Source: DASZHJ01 sp035581425 (GTDB lineage Bacteria; Pseudomonadota; Alphaproteobacteria; ATCC43930; CGMCC-115725). Taken from it: DNA of 64,000 bases. Numbering within the stretch: position 1 is the first letter of the stretch; every line of letters starts with the position of its first letter. The notes below the pieces were generated by a model. It saw only the letters and a program-made list of their open reading frames with translations, did no database searches and was not told the DNA's origin. The position numbers and the translations under genes are program-made. Location of the stretch: contig DATJVP010000123.1 in NCBI GenBank assembly GCA_035581425.1, positions 1-64,000 of the forward strand, in the 5' to 3' direction. Of this stretch, positions 16,561 to 24,739 are shown piece after piece.

Positions 16561-16651
16561 GGGCGCGGGCGCGGTAATCGAGACGTCAGCTTGGGGTTGA
16601 AAGACATCGCGGACTTTCTAGAGTCAATCTTCTCGCTAGGGGAGGGGATCG

Positions 16652-17545
16652 ATGACCGAAAGTCTGATGCTACGACGGCAGCTCCGTCAGTCGATCGATG
16701 ACGAGATCGCGCAACGCACAGCGGACCATCAGGCGCGCATGGCGCGGCTCGCGGTCGGTCGAGCGGGTTTGGCGGCCACCGCACCGGGCTCGCCGCTGGT
16801 GATGCTCGCACACGGCGATTCCTGGTTCGACTATCCGCTGGACGGAAACGGGCCGACCTTCGGGACGACCGACGTGATCCATCAGCTGGGATCGATGGGC
16901 GCGGTCAATCCGATCATCCTCAACATCTCCCATCACGGCGACGCCAGCACGGACGAGATGTCGCTGCCGAAGCAGCAGCGGTTGATACAGGCACTGCAAG
17001 ACCCCAAGAACTGGGGCCCTTCGCACAAGCCCGATGCGATCCTCATCTCCTGCGGCGGGAACGACATGGCCGGCGACCAGTTCTGCATCTTCCTCGATCA
17101 GGCAGGCCCCGGCAGCGACGGTCTCGATGCGGCGCGCTTCTCGGGCGTGCTCGGCATGGTCAAGGCGAGCTTTCTCGATCTCTTCGATTTTCGCGACCGG
17201 CACGCGACGGACGTGCCGATCTTCGCGCATTGCTACGACTTTCCGATCCCGAACGGCGTCCACCCGATTTGCGCAGGCCCCTGGCTCCAGCCCTCGCTCA
17301 CCTTCGCAGGCTGGACCGACGTGTCGCAGGGCACGGACATCGTCCGCCGCGCGCTCCTCGGCTTCAAGGCCATGCTGGCCGGCCTCGCCGCCGACGCCCA
17401 AAACCAATTCACGCTCGTCGACACGCAGGGAACACTCGCGGCCTCGGATTGGGCGAATGAGCTCCACCCCTTCCCTACCGGCTTTCAGGACATCGCGGGG
17501 AAATTCGTCACTGCCTTACGGGCGGCATTCCCGAATCGGATCTAG
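16652..17545 (+). CDS. SGNH/GDSL-family hydrolase
   Basis: This is a predicted esterase or lipase of the SGNH fold, 297 residues long, with no signal peptide. Block I is HGDSWFDY with the nucleophile Ser57. The block III Asn is Asn137 in SCGGNDMAG, and the catalytic His is in ANELHPFPTGF near residue 273. The first 45 residues are a charged helix with no clear homology. The gene has a GGGGAGGGG-like ribosome binding site before the ATG. It stands alone, 106 bases after the tiny ORF and 109 before phnG. The substrate is unknown. Confidence 0.82.
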   Translation: MTESLMLRRQLRQSIDDEIAQRTADHQARMARLAVGRAGLAATAPGSPLVMLAHGDSWFDYPLDGNGPTFGTTDVIHQLGSMGAVNPIILNISHHGDASTDEMSLPKQQRLIQALQDPKNWGPSHKPDAILISCGGNDMAGDQFCIFLDQAGPGSDGLDAARFSGVLGMVKASFLDLFDFRDRHATDVPIFAHCYDFPIPNGVHPICAGPWLQPSLTFAGWTDVSQGTDIVRRALLGFKAMLAGLAADAQNQFTLVDTQGTLAASDWANELHPFPTGFQDIAGKFVTALRAAFPNRI

Positions 17546-17609
17546 GGCCGGCGCACTACACAAAACCGTCATCGATCCGAAACAGTCGCGTCGCCGTCCT
17601 GGGGATAAC

Positions 17610-17652
17610 TTGACCAACCGGCGGTTCGCGGGCCCGAACCTCACGTCAGGTT
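17610..17652 (+). promoter_or_regulatory. Inverted-repeat cluster upstream of phnG (candidate promoter/operator)
   Basis: TTGACC at 17610-17615 could be a -35 element. It is followed by two inverted repeats: GGTTCG/CGAACC at 17623-17640 (6-base spacer) and AACCT/AGGTT at 17637-17652 (6-base spacer). The second ends two bases before the phnG start. No convincing -10 was seen. Confidence 0.4.
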
Positions 17653-17654
17653 AA

Positions 17655-18119
17655 GTGTCGAGATCCATGGCAATTTCAGTCGAGGATCGGCGGCGCGCCC
17701 TCAGCGTGCTCGCCAAGGCGGATGCGGAGGAGCTGGAGCGGCGCTGGCTTGCGCTCGGCCTCGCGCCCGCCTATCGGCATCTGCGGCCACCGGAGACGGG
17801 CCTCGTCATGCTGCGGGGACGCATCGGCGGTTCCGGTGGTCCCTTCAATGTCGGCGAGATGACCGTGACGCGCTGCTCCCTGGTGCTCGAGGACGGCACC
17901 GTCGGACACGGCTATGTCGGTGGGTGCGACGTGCGGCATGCGGAGCTGATGGCGCTTTGCGACGCGCTCCTGCAAGGGACGGCCCACCGCGATGCGATCG
18001 AGGAGGCGGTCGTCGGACCGCTTGCCGCCGCTCACGCCGAGGGCCGCCAGCGCAAGGCGGCGCGCGCCGCGGCGACGCGCGTCGAGTTCTTCACCGTGGC
18101 GCGGGAAGGCGGCGAGTGA
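17655..18119 (+). CDS. phnG: C-P lyase subunit PhnG
   Basis: PhnG is part of the PhnGHIJ core complex. The complex moves a phosphonate onto the ribose of ATP and cleaves the carbon-phosphorus bond. The 154-residue product has the PhnG pattern ETGLVMLRGRIGGSGGPFNVGEMTVTR in the middle, then a GYVGGCDVRHAE block. The GTG at 17655 is the longest start; an ATG four codons later is possible. It is the first gene of a compact operon phnGHIJKLM. The stop overlaps the phnH GTG (GTGA). Confidence 0.94.
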   Translation: MSRSMAISVEDRRRALSVLAKADAEELERRWLALGLAPAYRHLRPPETGLVMLRGRIGGSGGPFNVGEMTVTRCSLVLEDGTVGHGYVGGCDVRHAELMALCDALLQGTAHRDAIEEAVVGPLAAAHAEGRQRKAARAAATRVEFFTVAREGGE

Positions 18120-18712
18120 GCGTCTCCGAGAGCGCGGCAGCGCCGGGTTTCGCCGATCCCGTGGACGACACACAGCAGGTCTTCCGTCGCCTGCTCGACG
18201 CCTTCGCGCATCCCGGACGCGTCGTAGCCGTGCCCGCCTCCCTCTCGCCGCCGCCGGGACTGTGGCCGAGCGCCGCGGCGCTCGGCTTAGCGCTCCTCGA
18301 TCATTCGACGCCGCTCTTCCTCGATGCGGCCTTGGCGCGGGAGCCGATCCTCTCCTATTTCCGTTTCCACACGGGAGCGCCGATCGCCTCCTTGCCCGCG
18401 GCTGCGGGCTTCGCGCTCATCGGCGACCCAACCGGGCTCGATCTCACGGTCTTCGCGCAGGGCGAGGCGGAGCGGCCCGAGCGCTCCGCGACGGTGATCG
18501 TGCAGGTCGAGGGTTTCGAGGGCGCGGACGCCGTTCGCCTCACCGGCCCCGGCATCAAGAAGTCGACCGCGCTCAAGGTCGCCGGCATCGACGCCGCGCT
18601 CTGGCGGCAGTGGCGCGAGAACGCCGCGCTCTATCCCTGCGGCGTCGATCTCGTGTTTGCCGCGCCTGAGGCCGTAGTTGCGCTGCCGCGGTCCGTCCGA
18701 GTGGAGACCTGA
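18116..18712 (+). CDS. phnH: C-P lyase subunit PhnH
   Basis: PhnH is a structural subunit of the C-P lyase core complex with a PLP-transferase-like fold but no cofactor. The GTG at 18116 overlaps the phnG stop and gives 198 residues. Recognisable stretches are FRRLLDAFAHPGRV near residue 20, ALLDHSTPLFLD in the first half and LTGPGIKKSTAL in the second. A much longer frame upstream is only phnG read in another frame. The next gene, phnI, begins one base after the stop. Confidence 0.92.
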   Translation: MSVSESAAAPGFADPVDDTQQVFRRLLDAFAHPGRVVAVPASLSPPPGLWPSAAALGLALLDHSTPLFLDAALAREPILSYFRFHTGAPIASLPAAAGFALIGDPTGLDLTVFAQGEAERPERSATVIVQVEGFEGADAVRLTGPGIKKSTALKVAGIDAALWRQWRENAALYPCGVDLVFAAPEAVVALPRSVRVET

Positions 18713-18713
18713 C

Positions 18714-19832
18714 ATGTACGTCGCAGTGAAGGGCGGCGAGCGCGCGATCGCGAACGCCGAGCGGCTGCTCGCGGAGACGCGCCGCGGCGATCCCGCGGTG
18801 CCGGAACTGAGCCTCGCCCAGATCGAGGAGCAGCTCTCGCTCGCGGTCGATCGCGTCATGACGGAGGGCGCGCTCTACGACCGCACGCTCGCGGCGCTCG
18901 CGATAAAGCAGGCGCGCGGCGACATGATCGAGGCGATCTTCCTGCTGCGCGCCTACCGTACGACGCTCCCGCGCTTCGGCGAGGCGCTCCCGGTGGACAC
19001 CGCGAAGATGCTGCTGATGCGCCGCATCTCCGCAGCCTTCAAGGACCTGCCGGGCGGGCAGGTGCTGGGTCCCACATTCGACTACACCCATCGCCTCCTC
19101 GATTTCGACCTCGCGGAGGAGGGGATGCTGCGCGCGACGGCGGAGACGGCGCCGATCTCGCCGGCCAGCTCGGTGCCGCGCGTTGCCGATCTCCTGGGGC
19201 GCGAAGGCTTGATCGAGCCTGCACCGGCGGCGGGAGAGGGGCCGGTCCCGGATTTGACGCAGGCGCCGCTCGCCTTCCCGGCGCCGCGCGAGCTCAGGCT
19301 CCAGAACCTCGCGCGGGGCGACGAAGGATTCCTCCTCGCGCTGGGATACTCGACGCAGCGCGGCTGGGGCAGCACGCATCCCTTCGCCGGCGAAATCCGC
19401 ATGGGGATCGTCGCGGTCGAATACGAGCCGCCGGAGCTGGGATTTCCGATCGAGATCGCGGAGATCGCGGTGACCGAGGCCGATCTCGTCAACCAGTTCA
19501 AGGGCTCGGCGGAATCGCCGCCGCAATTCACGCGAGGCTACGGCCTCGTCTTCGGCCACGCAGAACGCAAGGCCATGTCGATGGCGCTGGTCGACCGGGC
19601 ACTCCGCGCGCGCGAGCTCGGCGAGGCCGCGGGATCGCCGGCACAGGACGAGGAATTCGTGCTCTCGCACAGCGACAGTCTCGAATCCTCGGGCTTCGTG
19701 CAGCACCTGAAGCTGCCGCACTACGTCGATTTCCAGGCGGAGCTGCACATGGTGCGGGAGATGCGGGCGGACTGGGAGCGCACGCGCGACCAGATCGCCG
19801 AGCGGACGCTCGCGACGAAGGCCGCGGAATGA
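18714..19832 (+). CDS. phnI: C-P lyase subunit PhnI (nucleosidase)
   Basis: PhnI catalyses, with PhnG, H and L, the replacement of adenine of ATP by a phosphonate at the ribose C1. The ATG at 18714 starts MYVAVKGGERAI, the usual N terminus, and gives 372 residues, a normal length. Conserved features include LLMRRISAAFKDLPGGQVLGPTFDYTHR near residue 100 and YSTQRGWGSTHPFAGEIR near residue 215. LPHYVDFQAELHMVR is near the end. It overlaps phnJ by four bases. Confidence 0.95.
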   Translation: MYVAVKGGERAIANAERLLAETRRGDPAVPELSLAQIEEQLSLAVDRVMTEGALYDRTLAALAIKQARGDMIEAIFLLRAYRTTLPRFGEALPVDTAKMLLMRRISAAFKDLPGGQVLGPTFDYTHRLLDFDLAEEGMLRATAETAPISPASSVPRVADLLGREGLIEPAPAAGEGPVPDLTQAPLAFPAPRELRLQNLARGDEGFLLALGYSTQRGWGSTHPFAGEIRMGIVAVEYEPPELGFPIEIAEIAVTEADLVNQFKGSAESPPQFTRGYGLVFGHAERKAMSMALVDRALRARELGEAAGSPAQDEEFVLSHSDSLESSGFVQHLKLPHYVDFQAELHMVREMRADWERTRDQIAERTLATKAAE

Positions 19833-20710
19833 GCCCCGCACGCACGCCGCGCCTTCCCGGACGCTCCTACAACTTCGCCTATCTCGACGAGCAGACGAAG
19901 AAAATGATCCGACGCGCGATCCTGAAGGCGGTCGCGGTCCCCGGCCATCAGGTGCCCTTCGCGAGCCGCGAGATGCCGCTTCCTTATGGCTGGGGCACGG
20001 GCGGGATCCAAGTGACGGCCGCGATCCTCGGTCGCAGCGACGTGCTCAAGGTGATCGACCAGGGAGCGGACGACACCACCAATGCCGTCAACATCCGCCG
20101 CCTTTTCGCGAAGACCGCGGGCGTCAAGACAACGACGCATACCGCCGAGGCGACGGTGATCCAGACGCGCCACCGCATTCCCGAGCGCCCGCTCACCGAG
20201 AACCAGATCCTGGTGTTCCAGGTGCCGATCCCGGAGCCGCTGCGCTGGCTCGAGCCGCGCGAGAGCGAGACCTTGAAGCTGCACGCACTCGCGGATTACG
20301 GGCTCATGCACGTCCACCTCTACGAGGACATCGCGACGCACGGGCGGATCGCCCGCTCCTACGACTATCCCGCGCTCGTCCACGATCGCTACGTATCGAG
20401 CCCGTCACCGATTCCGAAATTCGACAATCCCAAGCTCGATCGCAGCCCCGCGCTCCTGCTCTTCGGCGCGGGACGCGAGAAGCGTATCTACGCGATCCCC
20501 CCGCACACGCGGGTGAAGAGCCTCGATTTCGAGGACCATCCCTTCTCGGTGCAGCGCTGGGACCGCGCCTGCGAGCTCTGCGGCGCGCGCGACAGCTTTC
20601 TCGACGAGGTCGTGACCGACGACCAGGGAAACCGCATGTTCGTTTGCTCCGACAGCGACTACTGCGAGACCCGGCGCGGCGGCAAGACGCCGAAGGCGGC
20701 CGATGATTGA
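19829..20710 (+). CDS. phnJ: C-P lyase radical-SAM subunit PhnJ
   Basis: PhnJ is the radical-SAM enzyme that cleaves the carbon-phosphorus bond of ribose-linked phosphonates. The cysteine set is complete: Cys248, Cys251, Cys273 and Cys279. Spacings of 3, 22 and 6 are the same as in E. coli PhnJ (241/244/266/272), where three hold the 4Fe-4S cluster and the last makes the thiyl radical. Other landmarks are GGIQVTAAILGRSDVLKVIDQGADDTTNAVNIRR-type sequence around residue 58-90. The 293-residue length is normal. Overlaps with phnI (4 bases) and phnK (8 bases) indicate coupling. Confidence 0.97.
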   Translation: MSPARTPRLPGRSYNFAYLDEQTKKMIRRAILKAVAVPGHQVPFASREMPLPYGWGTGGIQVTAAILGRSDVLKVIDQGADDTTNAVNIRRLFAKTAGVKTTTHTAEATVIQTRHRIPERPLTENQILVFQVPIPEPLRWLEPRESETLKLHALADYGLMHVHLYEDIATHGRIARSYDYPALVHDRYVSSPSPIPKFDNPKLDRSPALLLFGAGREKRIYAIPPHTRVKSLDFEDHPFSVQRWDRACELCGARDSFLDEVVTDDQGNRMFVCSDSDYCETRRGGKTPKAADD

Positions 20711-21476
20711 GTTGCCGCTCCTGCGCGTCACTGGCTTGGCCAAGACCTTCGGCCGGCTCCGCGCCTGCCACGGCGTAAACTTCGAGCTCTTCCCGGGCGA
20801 GGTGCTGGGGATCGTCGGCGAATCCGGTTCCGGCAAGACGACGCTGCTGCGTTGCCTCGCGGCCGAGCTCGAGCCCGACGAGGGCAGCGTCGAATTCCGC
20901 AATGTCGAGGGCGAGCTCGAGGACGTCCACCGCATGAGCGAGGCGCGGCGCCGCTTCCTGCAGCGGACCCAATGGGGCATCGTTCATCAAAATCCTCGCG
21001 ACGGGCTGCGCATGCGCGTCAGCGCCGGGGGCAATGTCGGGGAGCGGCTCATGGCGGCGGGCGAGCGCCACTACGGGCGCATCCGCGCCGAGGCCGTCGC
21101 CTGGCTCGACTGCGTCGAGCTGGACCCCGTGCGGATCGACGATCTGCCGTTGCTGTTCTCGGGCGGCATGCAGCAGCGCCTCCAGATCGCACGCATCCTC
21201 GTGAGCCGGCCGCGCCTCGTTTTCCTCGACGAGCCCACCGGCGGGCTCGACGTCTCGGTCCAGGCGCGGCTCCTCGACATGCTCCGCCGCCTCGCGCGCG
21301 ACCTCGACCTCGCGGCGGTGATCGTCACACACGATCTCGGCGTCGCACGGCTCCTCACGGATCGGCTGATGGTGATGCGCCGCGGCGAGGTCGTGGAGGA
21401 AGGGCTCACCGACCAGGTCCTCGACGATCCGCACGACGCCTATACCCAGCTTCTCGTGGCCTCGGTGATCGCATGA
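20703..21476 (+). CDS. phnK: C-P lyase ABC-type ATPase PhnK
   Basis: PhnK is an ABC ATPase that docks on the C-P lyase core through PhnJ and is not a transporter. The 257-residue product has Walker A (GESGSGKTTL near residue 38), signature FSGGMQQRLQIARIL near 152 and Walker B LVFLDEPTGGLDV. The switch His lies in VIVTHDLGVARLL. The start overlaps phnJ by eight bases and the stop overlaps phnL by four. Confidence 0.94.
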   Translation: MIELPLLRVTGLAKTFGRLRACHGVNFELFPGEVLGIVGESGSGKTTLLRCLAAELEPDEGSVEFRNVEGELEDVHRMSEARRRFLQRTQWGIVHQNPRDGLRMRVSAGGNVGERLMAAGERHYGRIRAEAVAWLDCVELDPVRIDDLPLLFSGGMQQRLQIARILVSRPRLVFLDEPTGGLDVSVQARLLDMLRRLARDLDLAAVIVTHDLGVARLLTDRLMVMRRGEVVEEGLTDQVLDDPHDAYTQLLVASVIA

Positions 21477-22168
21477 GCGCGGCGATCGAGATCCTCGGGC
21501 TCGAGAAGAGCTTCATCCTCCATCTTCGCGCGGGGACGCGGCTCGGCGTGCTCCGCGGATTGAACCTCACGGTCGAGGCTGGCGAGTGTCTCGTCCTGCG
21601 GGGGGCGTCGGGCGCGGGGAAAAGCACGGTGCTCCGTTGCATCTACGGTAATTATCGGCCCGATGCGGGGCGGATCTTCGTTCGCATGGGTGCCGGCATC
21701 GTCGACGTGGCGGCGGCGAAGCCGCGGGAAATCCTGGCGCTGCGGCGCATGGCGCTCGGCTATGTGAGCCAGTTCCTGCGCGTCGTCCCGCGCGTGCCGG
21801 CGATTGCGCTCGTCATGGAGCCCGCGCTCGAGCGCGGCGCGACCGAGGCAGAGGCGCGCGAGCGCGCGGCAGCGCTGCTCTTCCGCCTCAACATCCCTCC
21901 GAAGCTCTGGGACCTGCCGCCCGCGACCTTCTCGGGCGGCGAGCAACAGCGGATCAACATCGCCCGCGGCCTCGTGGGACAGCAGCCGATCCTGCTGCTC
22001 GACGAGCCCACGGCCTCGCTCGACGCCGAGAACCGCGCGGCGGTGATCGAGCTTTTGCGCGAGGCGCGCGGACGGGGGGCGACGGTCGTCGGGGTCTTTC
22101 ACGACCGGGAGGTACGCGACGCCGTCGCCACCCGTACCATCGATCTCGCCGCAGAGAAGGCGGCATGA
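21473..22168 (+). CDS. phnL: C-P lyase ABC-type ATPase PhnL
   Basis: PhnL is the second ABC-type ATPase of the pathway and takes part with PhnGHI in the first step. From the ATG at 21473 the product is 231 residues, beginning MSAAIEILGLEKSF. Walker A is GASGAGKST near residue 42, the signature FSGGEQQRINIARGL near 149, and Walker B ILLLDEPTASLDAENR. The D-loop His motif is FHDREVRD. The same frame is open far upstream inside phnK, but that part is not protein-like. Overlaps of four bases exist on both sides. Confidence 0.93.
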   Translation: MSAAIEILGLEKSFILHLRAGTRLGVLRGLNLTVEAGECLVLRGASGAGKSTVLRCIYGNYRPDAGRIFVRMGAGIVDVAAAKPREILALRRMALGYVSQFLRVVPRVPAIALVMEPALERGATEAEARERAAALLFRLNIPPKLWDLPPATFSGGEQQRINIARGLVGQQPILLLDEPTASLDAENRAAVIELLREARGRGATVVGVFHDREVRDAVATRTIDLAAEKAA

Positions 22169-23304
22169 GCACCGAGCTCGTCCTGCACAATGCGACGGTG
22201 GTGCTGCCGGAACGTGTCCTTCGTGGGCACGTTGTCTGCCGCGACGGCGCGATCGCGGAGGTGGGCTCGGGTCCGACCGCGGCGCCCGGCATCGATTTCG
22301 AGGGCGACCTGCTGCTGCCGGGTCTCGTCGAGCTCCATACCGACAATCTCGAGCATCACGTGGCGCCGCGGCCCAAGGTGCGCTGGCCGATGGACGCGGC
22401 ACTCCTCGCGCACGACGCGCAGATCGCGGCCGCGGGGATCACGACCGTGCTCGACGCGCTCGCCGTCGTCGACCGCGGTGACAGCCCGGTCCGCGGCACC
22501 ATGCTTGCGGACGCGACCGCGGCGATCGCGGACGCGCGTGAAGCAAAACTCCTGCGCGCCGATCATTTCATTCACCTGCGCTGCGAGGTGAGCTACGGCG
22601 CCGCCCTCCGCGACGTCGAGGCGCTGATCGAGAACCCTCTGCTGCGGCTGGTCTCGCTCATGGACCATACGCCGGGCCAGCGGCAATTCACGAGCCTCGA
22701 TCAGTATTACGTCTACTACCAGGGCAAATTCGGATACAACGACGAAGAGATGACCGAGCTCATCGAGAAGCGCCAAGCCGATCAAGCGCTCTATTCCGAT
22801 GCCAACCGGCGCCGTCTCGCGGAGGTCTGCCACGAGCGCGGCTTGCCGCTCGCGAGTCACGACGACGCGACCGCGGGGCATGTCGAGGAGTCGCACGCGC
22901 TCGGCATGACCCTCTCGGAATTCCCGACCACTACCGAGGCCGCGCGCCTCGCGCACGATCTCGGCATGGCCGTCATCATGGGCGGGCCCAACGTCGTCCG
23001 CGGCGGTTCGCACTCCGGGAACGTCTCCGCGCGGGCGCTGGCGGCGGCCGGGACCCTCGACATCCTCTCCTCGGACTACGTGCCCTCGAGCCTGCTGCAC
23101 TCCGCCTTCCTGCTGCACGAGCAGCAGGGAATGGCGCTTCCCGAGACGATTGCGATGGTCTCGGCGACGCCTGCGCGCGCGCTCGGCCTCGCCGATCGCG
23201 GCGAGATCGCACCGGGGCGGCGGGCCGATCTCCTGCGCGCGCGGGCGGTCGCGGGCCTGCCGGTGGTGCGGCAGGTCTGGCGCGGCGGCATCCGGATCGT
23301 GTGA
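22165..23304 (+). CDS. phnM: Alpha-D-ribose 1-methylphosphonate 5-triphosphate diphosphatase PhnM
   Basis: PhnM is an amidohydrolase-fold enzyme that removes pyrophosphate from the ribose-triphosphate phosphonate made by PhnGHI(L), giving the PhnJ substrate. The metal motif is LVELHTDNLEHH near residue 53. Further family landmarks are ITTVLDALAVVD, SLMDHTPGQRQF near 170 and SDYVPSSLLHSAF near 305. The length of 379 is normal. The stop overlaps a GTG that could start the next gene, but a better site lies 21 bases later. Confidence 0.95.
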   Translation: MSTELVLHNATVVLPERVLRGHVVCRDGAIAEVGSGPTAAPGIDFEGDLLLPGLVELHTDNLEHHVAPRPKVRWPMDAALLAHDAQIAAAGITTVLDALAVVDRGDSPVRGTMLADATAAIADAREAKLLRADHFIHLRCEVSYGAALRDVEALIENPLLRLVSLMDHTPGQRQFTSLDQYYVYYQGKFGYNDEEMTELIEKRQADQALYSDANRRRLAEVCHERGLPLASHDDATAGHVEESHALGMTLSEFPTTTEAARLAHDLGMAVIMGGPNVVRGGSHSGNVSARALAAAGTLDILSSDYVPSSLLHSAFLLHEQQGMALPETIAMVSATPARALGLADRGEIAPGRRADLLRARAVAGLPVVRQVWRGGIRIV

Positions 23305-23321
23305 CGGCAGGAGGCGGCGGG

Positions 23322-23867
23322 GTGAGCGCGGTCGACGAGATCATGGAGCTCTTCGAGGGCGCGAGCGGACGGAAGTACGGCGGTGAGCAGGTGACGCAGC
23401 TCGCTCACGCGCTGCAATGCGCGGCGTCGGCCGAGCGCGAGGGGGCGCCTGTGCCGCTCGTCCTCGCGGCCTTGCTGCACGACGTTGGCCATCTCGTGCA
23501 CGATCTCGGCCCGCGCCCGGCGGCGCGCGGCATCGACGACAAGCACGAGGAGGGGGGCGCCGAATGGCTCCGTCGCTGGTTCGGGGCCGCGGTCAGCGAG
23601 CCCGTGCGGTTGCACGTGGCGGCCAAACGCTATCTCTGCGCGGCCGAGCCCGGCTATTTCGAATCGCTCTCCTCAGCCTCCGTACGAAGCCTCGAGCTCC
23701 AGGGCGGACCTTTCGATCCCGCGGCTGCTGCGGCCTTCCTCGCTCAGCCGCATGCGGTGGAAGCGGTGCGCCTGCGCCGCTGGGACGAGGCCGCGAAGGA
23801 GCTCGGCCGAGTGACGCCGGATCTCGCGCATTTCCGGCCCTATATCGACGCCTGTCTCGAGCGCTGA
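23322..23867 (+). CDS. PhnZ-like HD-domain (phosphonate oxygenase family) protein
   Basis: This is an HD-domain protein of the phosphonate-operon-associated family that contains PhnZ, a di-iron oxygenase that cleaves 1-hydroxyphosphonates. The GTG at 23322 was chosen because AGGAGG lies at 23309-23314; it gives 181 residues. The PhnZ residues that matter have counterparts here: Tyr19 and Glu22 (KYGGE), His29 (QLAHALQCA), His53-Asp54 (LLHDVGH), His75 (DDKHEEGG) and His98 (LHVAAKRYL). A late Asp sits in RRWDEAAKE. It sits directly behind phnM. No PhnY-type hydroxylase is seen nearby, so its real substrate in this operon is open. Confidence 0.82.
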   Translation: MSAVDEIMELFEGASGRKYGGEQVTQLAHALQCAASAEREGAPVPLVLAALLHDVGHLVHDLGPRPAARGIDDKHEEGGAEWLRRWFGAAVSEPVRLHVAAKRYLCAAEPGYFESLSSASVRSLELQGGPFDPAAAAAFLAQPHAVEAVRLRRWDEAAKELGRVTPDLAHFRPYIDACLER

Positions 23868-23877
23868 GGCCTCGACG

Positions 23878-24573
23878 ATGCCGGCGCCGCGCTACGCGCT
23901 CTATGCGGTTCCTCGGCCGCAGACGGTGCTCGCGCGCTTCGGCGCGAGCTGGCTCGGCTGGGACGTCGAGGCCGCCCGGGCCGCCGAATCGACCAGGGGG
24001 ATGGGGCTTCCGCCGGCACTCCACACCGCGGTGACGGCGGAGCCCCGGCGCTATGGATTTCACGGCACGCTCAAGCCGCCCTTCGCGCTCGCCAATGGCG
24101 GCAGCGAGGCCGGGCTGGTGGAAGCCGTCGAGCGTTTTGCGCGCGAGCACCGGCCGCTCCCGCCCTTGCCATTGAGCCTTCGTGCCCTGGGCTCGTTCTT
24201 GGCGCTCGCTCCGCGCGACTCCGACGCCGAGCTCAACCAGCTTGCGGCGGATTGCGTCGCGGCCTTCGACGGCTTTCGCGCGCCACCGGAGGCGGCCGAG
24301 CTGGCCCGGCGGCGGCGAGGCGGGCTGAGCTCAGGCCAGGAGGCGATGCTCCTGCGTTGGGGTTACCCCTACGTCATGGACGAGTTCCGCTTTCACATGA
24401 CGCTGACGGGCTCGCTCGACGGACCCCTGCGCGCCCGCGTCGGCGAGGCCCTGCTCGCGCCGCTCGAGGCGGTACTGAGCGATCCCCTCGCGATCGAGGA
24501 TCTCGTGCTCTGCGTCGAGCCACAGCCGCTCGAGCGTTTCCGAGTCCTCCGTCGCTTCCCGCTGGGCGCTTGA
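23878..24573 (+). CDS. DUF1045 / 2H-phosphoesterase-like phosphonate metabolism protein
   Basis: This 231-residue protein is of the DUF1045 family, often encoded at the end of phn operons. It has the two HxT/S-type motifs of the 2H phosphoesterase superfamily: FHGTLKPPF near residue 61 and FHMTLTGSL near residue 172. That suggests action on a cyclic phosphate such as the 1,2-cyclic ribose phosphate made by C-P lyase (inference). In E. coli that step uses PhnP, which is not in the operon here. The gene begins 10 bases after the HD-domain gene and is the last of the operon. Confidence 0.82.
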   Translation: MPAPRYALYAVPRPQTVLARFGASWLGWDVEAARAAESTRGMGLPPALHTAVTAEPRRYGFHGTLKPPFALANGGSEAGLVEAVERFAREHRPLPPLPLSLRALGSFLALAPRDSDAELNQLAADCVAAFDGFRAPPEAAELARRRRGGLSSGQEAMLLRWGYPYVMDEFRFHMTLTGSLDGPLRARVGEALLAPLEAVLSDPLAIEDLVLCVEPQPLERFRVLRRFPLGA

Positions 24574-24615
24574 AAGAAAAAAAGGCCGCTGCGCTTCGAG
24601 GGAGCCAGCGGCCTT
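24574..24615 (-). terminator. Rho-independent terminator (minus strand, after argH)
   Basis: A 10-bp stem (AAGGCCGCTG at 24582-24591 with CAGCGGCCTT at 24606-24615) is followed on the minus strand by a T-rich run (complement of AAAGAAAAAA). It stands 125 bases past the argH stop. On the plus strand, past the phn operon, the hairpin has only TT behind it and would act weakly. Confidence 0.75.
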
Positions 24616-24650
24616 AAAGTCGCGGGGACTATTCAACTCGGAACTGCTGA

Positions 24651-24668
24651 CAACTCAGTGCTGAGTTG
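24651..24668. repeat. Perfect short palindrome between the phn operon and argH
   Basis: CAACTCAG at 24651-24658 and CTGAGTTG at 24661-24668 are exact inverted copies around TG. The site sits 72 bases past the argH stop, inside a low-GC patch with no gene. It may be an operator, a protein-binding site or an RNA hairpin in the argH 3-prime end. Confidence 0.45.
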
Positions 24669-24739
24669 ACCGAACACTTGGAGCATAAGCATTCGGTATT
24701 ACACGCGAATGACGCCTGGATGACAGATTCGCGAGGAAT

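Noticed and set aside
17568..17588. Possible Pho box (CCGTCAT) upstream of phnG
   Set aside because: Only one 7-base half fits. The second half 11 bases later matches at three of seven positions, too weak to report as a PhoB site.
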